Part shown: positions 62,672 through 64,000 of the stretch, one piece after another
Position numbering within the stretch: position 1 is the stretch's first letter
Layout of the letters: the number at the start of each line of letters is the position of its first letter
Assembly: GCF_001039355.2 (NCBI RefSeq)
Contig: NW_019775472.1
Location: forward strand, 1-64,000
DNA length: 64,000 nt
Direction of reading: 5' to 3'
Source of the DNA: Lingula anatina
Lineage: Eukaryota; Brachiopoda; Lingulata; Lingulida; Lingulidae
Made by a program: the position numbers and the translations under genes
Notes under the pieces: model-generated
Told to the model about the DNA's origin: nothing
What the model saw: only the letters and a program-made list of their open reading frames with translations
Databases searched by the model: none

Positions 62672-62674
62672 GAA

Positions 62675-62717
<43 letters not shown>

Positions 62718-62718
62718 A
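62672..62718. repeat. (AAAT)n microsatellite
   Basis: About 11 copies of aata/aaat, uninterrupted. Confidence 0.95.
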
Positions 62719-62844
62719 GCAAAATAGAATAAGGAATTGAGATATAACAGTTTTGTGTGAAGTATAAGAATAGAAGTCATGTAAAGCAAAGTGTTTAACA
62801 ATTTGCAATTCCAATTGAAATTACCGTTTGCTTTGAAATGTATG

Positions 62845-64000
62845 GAAGCGTGTAAGGGCCACAACACCAAACAAAACTCACAACACCAAAAACAAAACTC
62901 ACAACGTCTTCGATGTTGCTACAAAATTTACAATTTCAATGAACAACAAATTCTTGAAACTCCCAAATAAGTGAAATTTTCAGAATTATGCTTTCTAATG
63001 TTCATGCTTGAATCTGTATGAGGGCCATATATTGGAACACCTTCTTTATCTATGGCTTTAGACAGTTTAGAAAAAGTTTATAACAGTAGGTTATCCGGGT
63101 TAGCATAGACTGTAATCACATTTTTTGATGTGACTCGTTTGCCACGGTTGATTCAATTCTCAGGGTTGAGAACAGTTCGTCTTCATATTTCAGTGTTTAG
63201 TCCAAGGAAGTGCTTGCATTATTGATGCCTTATGATCTAAGTGCGGTAGTTTGAAACTTTGAGGTATTTTTTCTAGACGACATTTGATGCGGATTGCACC
63301 ATGAAAGAGAAAATCTGCTTTCATTCGACGCCTGTCATTTTATGGGTCACATTGAGTCGAACAGTTTTTAGTACATGCATATACCAGTATATATAAATAA
63401 ACATATTGACTTTTCCTTCATTTTTGTTATATGGTATTTAATTGATGGCATCGTGTGCATCAAAATATATCATTTAACTGGAGGTGTCTCCATTTCTATC
63501 ACCTCAGACAGAAGGTCATGCAGTTAGAAGGTATGAAATAGCCAAAATTGATCAATTACANTCTATGCACTAAATATTTTTAGGAACATGCCTGTGACAT
63601 CGTTTGCACCTCTATATTGGGTTTGGGTGGGAAGCGTGTAAGGGCCACAAAAACAAAACTCACAACGTCTTCGATGTTGCTACAAAATTTACATTTTCAA
63701 TGAACAACAAATTCTTGAAACTCCCAAATAAGTGAATTTCAGAATTATGCTTTCTAATGTTCATGCTTGAATCTCTATGAGGGCCATATATTGGAACACC
63801 TTCTTTATCTATGGCTTTAGACAGTTTAGAAAAAGTTTATTACAGTAGGTTATCCGGGTTAGCATAGACTGTAATCACATTTTTGATGTGGCTCGTTTGC
63901 CACGGTTGATTCAATTCTCAGGGTTGAGAACAGTTCGTCTTCATATTTCAGTGTTTAGTCCAAGGAAGTGCTTGCATTATTAATGCCTTATGATCTAAGT
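62845..64000. repeat. Tandem duplication, unit about 760-790 bp, second copy cut by the window end
   Basis: gaagcgtgtaagggccac recurs at 62845 and 63631; the copies then agree almost base for base to gatctaagt at 63242 and 64000. The first copy has about 28 extra bases (an aacaccaaa/aaaactcac mini-duplication). An N lies at 63561 between the copies. No coding potential. Confidence 0.9.

Larger units (their letters stand above)
58500..62844. other. Probable first intron of the 58073 gene, or intergenic
   Basis: No exon was recognised. Contains (TA)n(CA)n at 59592-59625, TG-rich tracts at 60780-60910 and (AAAT)n at 62672-62718. Confidence 0.4.

Noticed and set aside
1..64000. tRNA, rRNA, CRISPR arrays or prokaryotic operons
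   Set aside because: No cloverleaf with intact A and B boxes, no rRNA blocks and no spaced direct repeats were noticed; spliced genes show the DNA is eukaryotic.

Overview
The window is animal nuclear DNA. It is AT-rich and intron-rich, with GT-AG introns, many (GT)n, (GA)n, (TA)n and (AAAT)n microsatellites, one LINE fragment and several short inverted-repeat elements. The protein content (D8C and EGF modules of the uromodulin/GP2/OIT3 type), small introns, low GC and frequent acatgta and aggcctac words suggest a marine lophotrochozoan, most likely a mollusc such as a bivalve. The taxon is inference.

Left third (1.8-30.3 kb): four intact multi-exon genes, A (minus, 1858-7990), B (plus, 8190-12096), C (minus, 19305-25846) and D (plus, 26050-30284). 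I rebuilt every exon by joining reading frames across splice sites. Each encodes a predicted secreted protein: signal peptide, D8C domain(s), EGF-like repeats, one calcium-binding EGF, a short linker, and a C-terminal module of about 185-190 residues with ten conserved cysteines that I do not recognise. No ZP domain, transmembrane segment or GPI signal is visible. A/B and C/D are head-to-head pairs about 200 bp apart, each with two opposed CCAAT boxes. The pair has been duplicated in tandem (A matches C, B matches D). A and C carry an extra D8C-EGF-EGF cassette of four exons that B and D lack.

Between the pairs (12.1-19.3 kb): a 216-bp tandem repeat, a 5'-truncated LINE with a YVDD reverse transcriptase and an (ATT)n tail, and noncoding DNA that partly resembles the DNA downstream of gene D.

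Middle (30.3-58.0 kb): no convincing coding sequence. It holds microsatellites, a near-perfect 62-bp-arm hairpin at 40.7 kb, a 3 x 44-bp repeat at 41.5 kb, a less AT-rich block at about 48-52 kb, and a 25-N gap in a poly-G run.

Right end: 58073-58499 is a well-supported first coding exon of an unidentified acidic, Ser/Asp-rich protein whose later exons I could not find. The last 1.2 kb starts a near-identical tandem duplication (unit about 760-790 bp) that runs off the window.

The D8C/EGF/ten-cysteine genes are the best candidate for something undescribed: a divergently paired, tandemly duplicated family of secreted multidomain proteins whose 3' parts appear to be homogenised by gene conversion.
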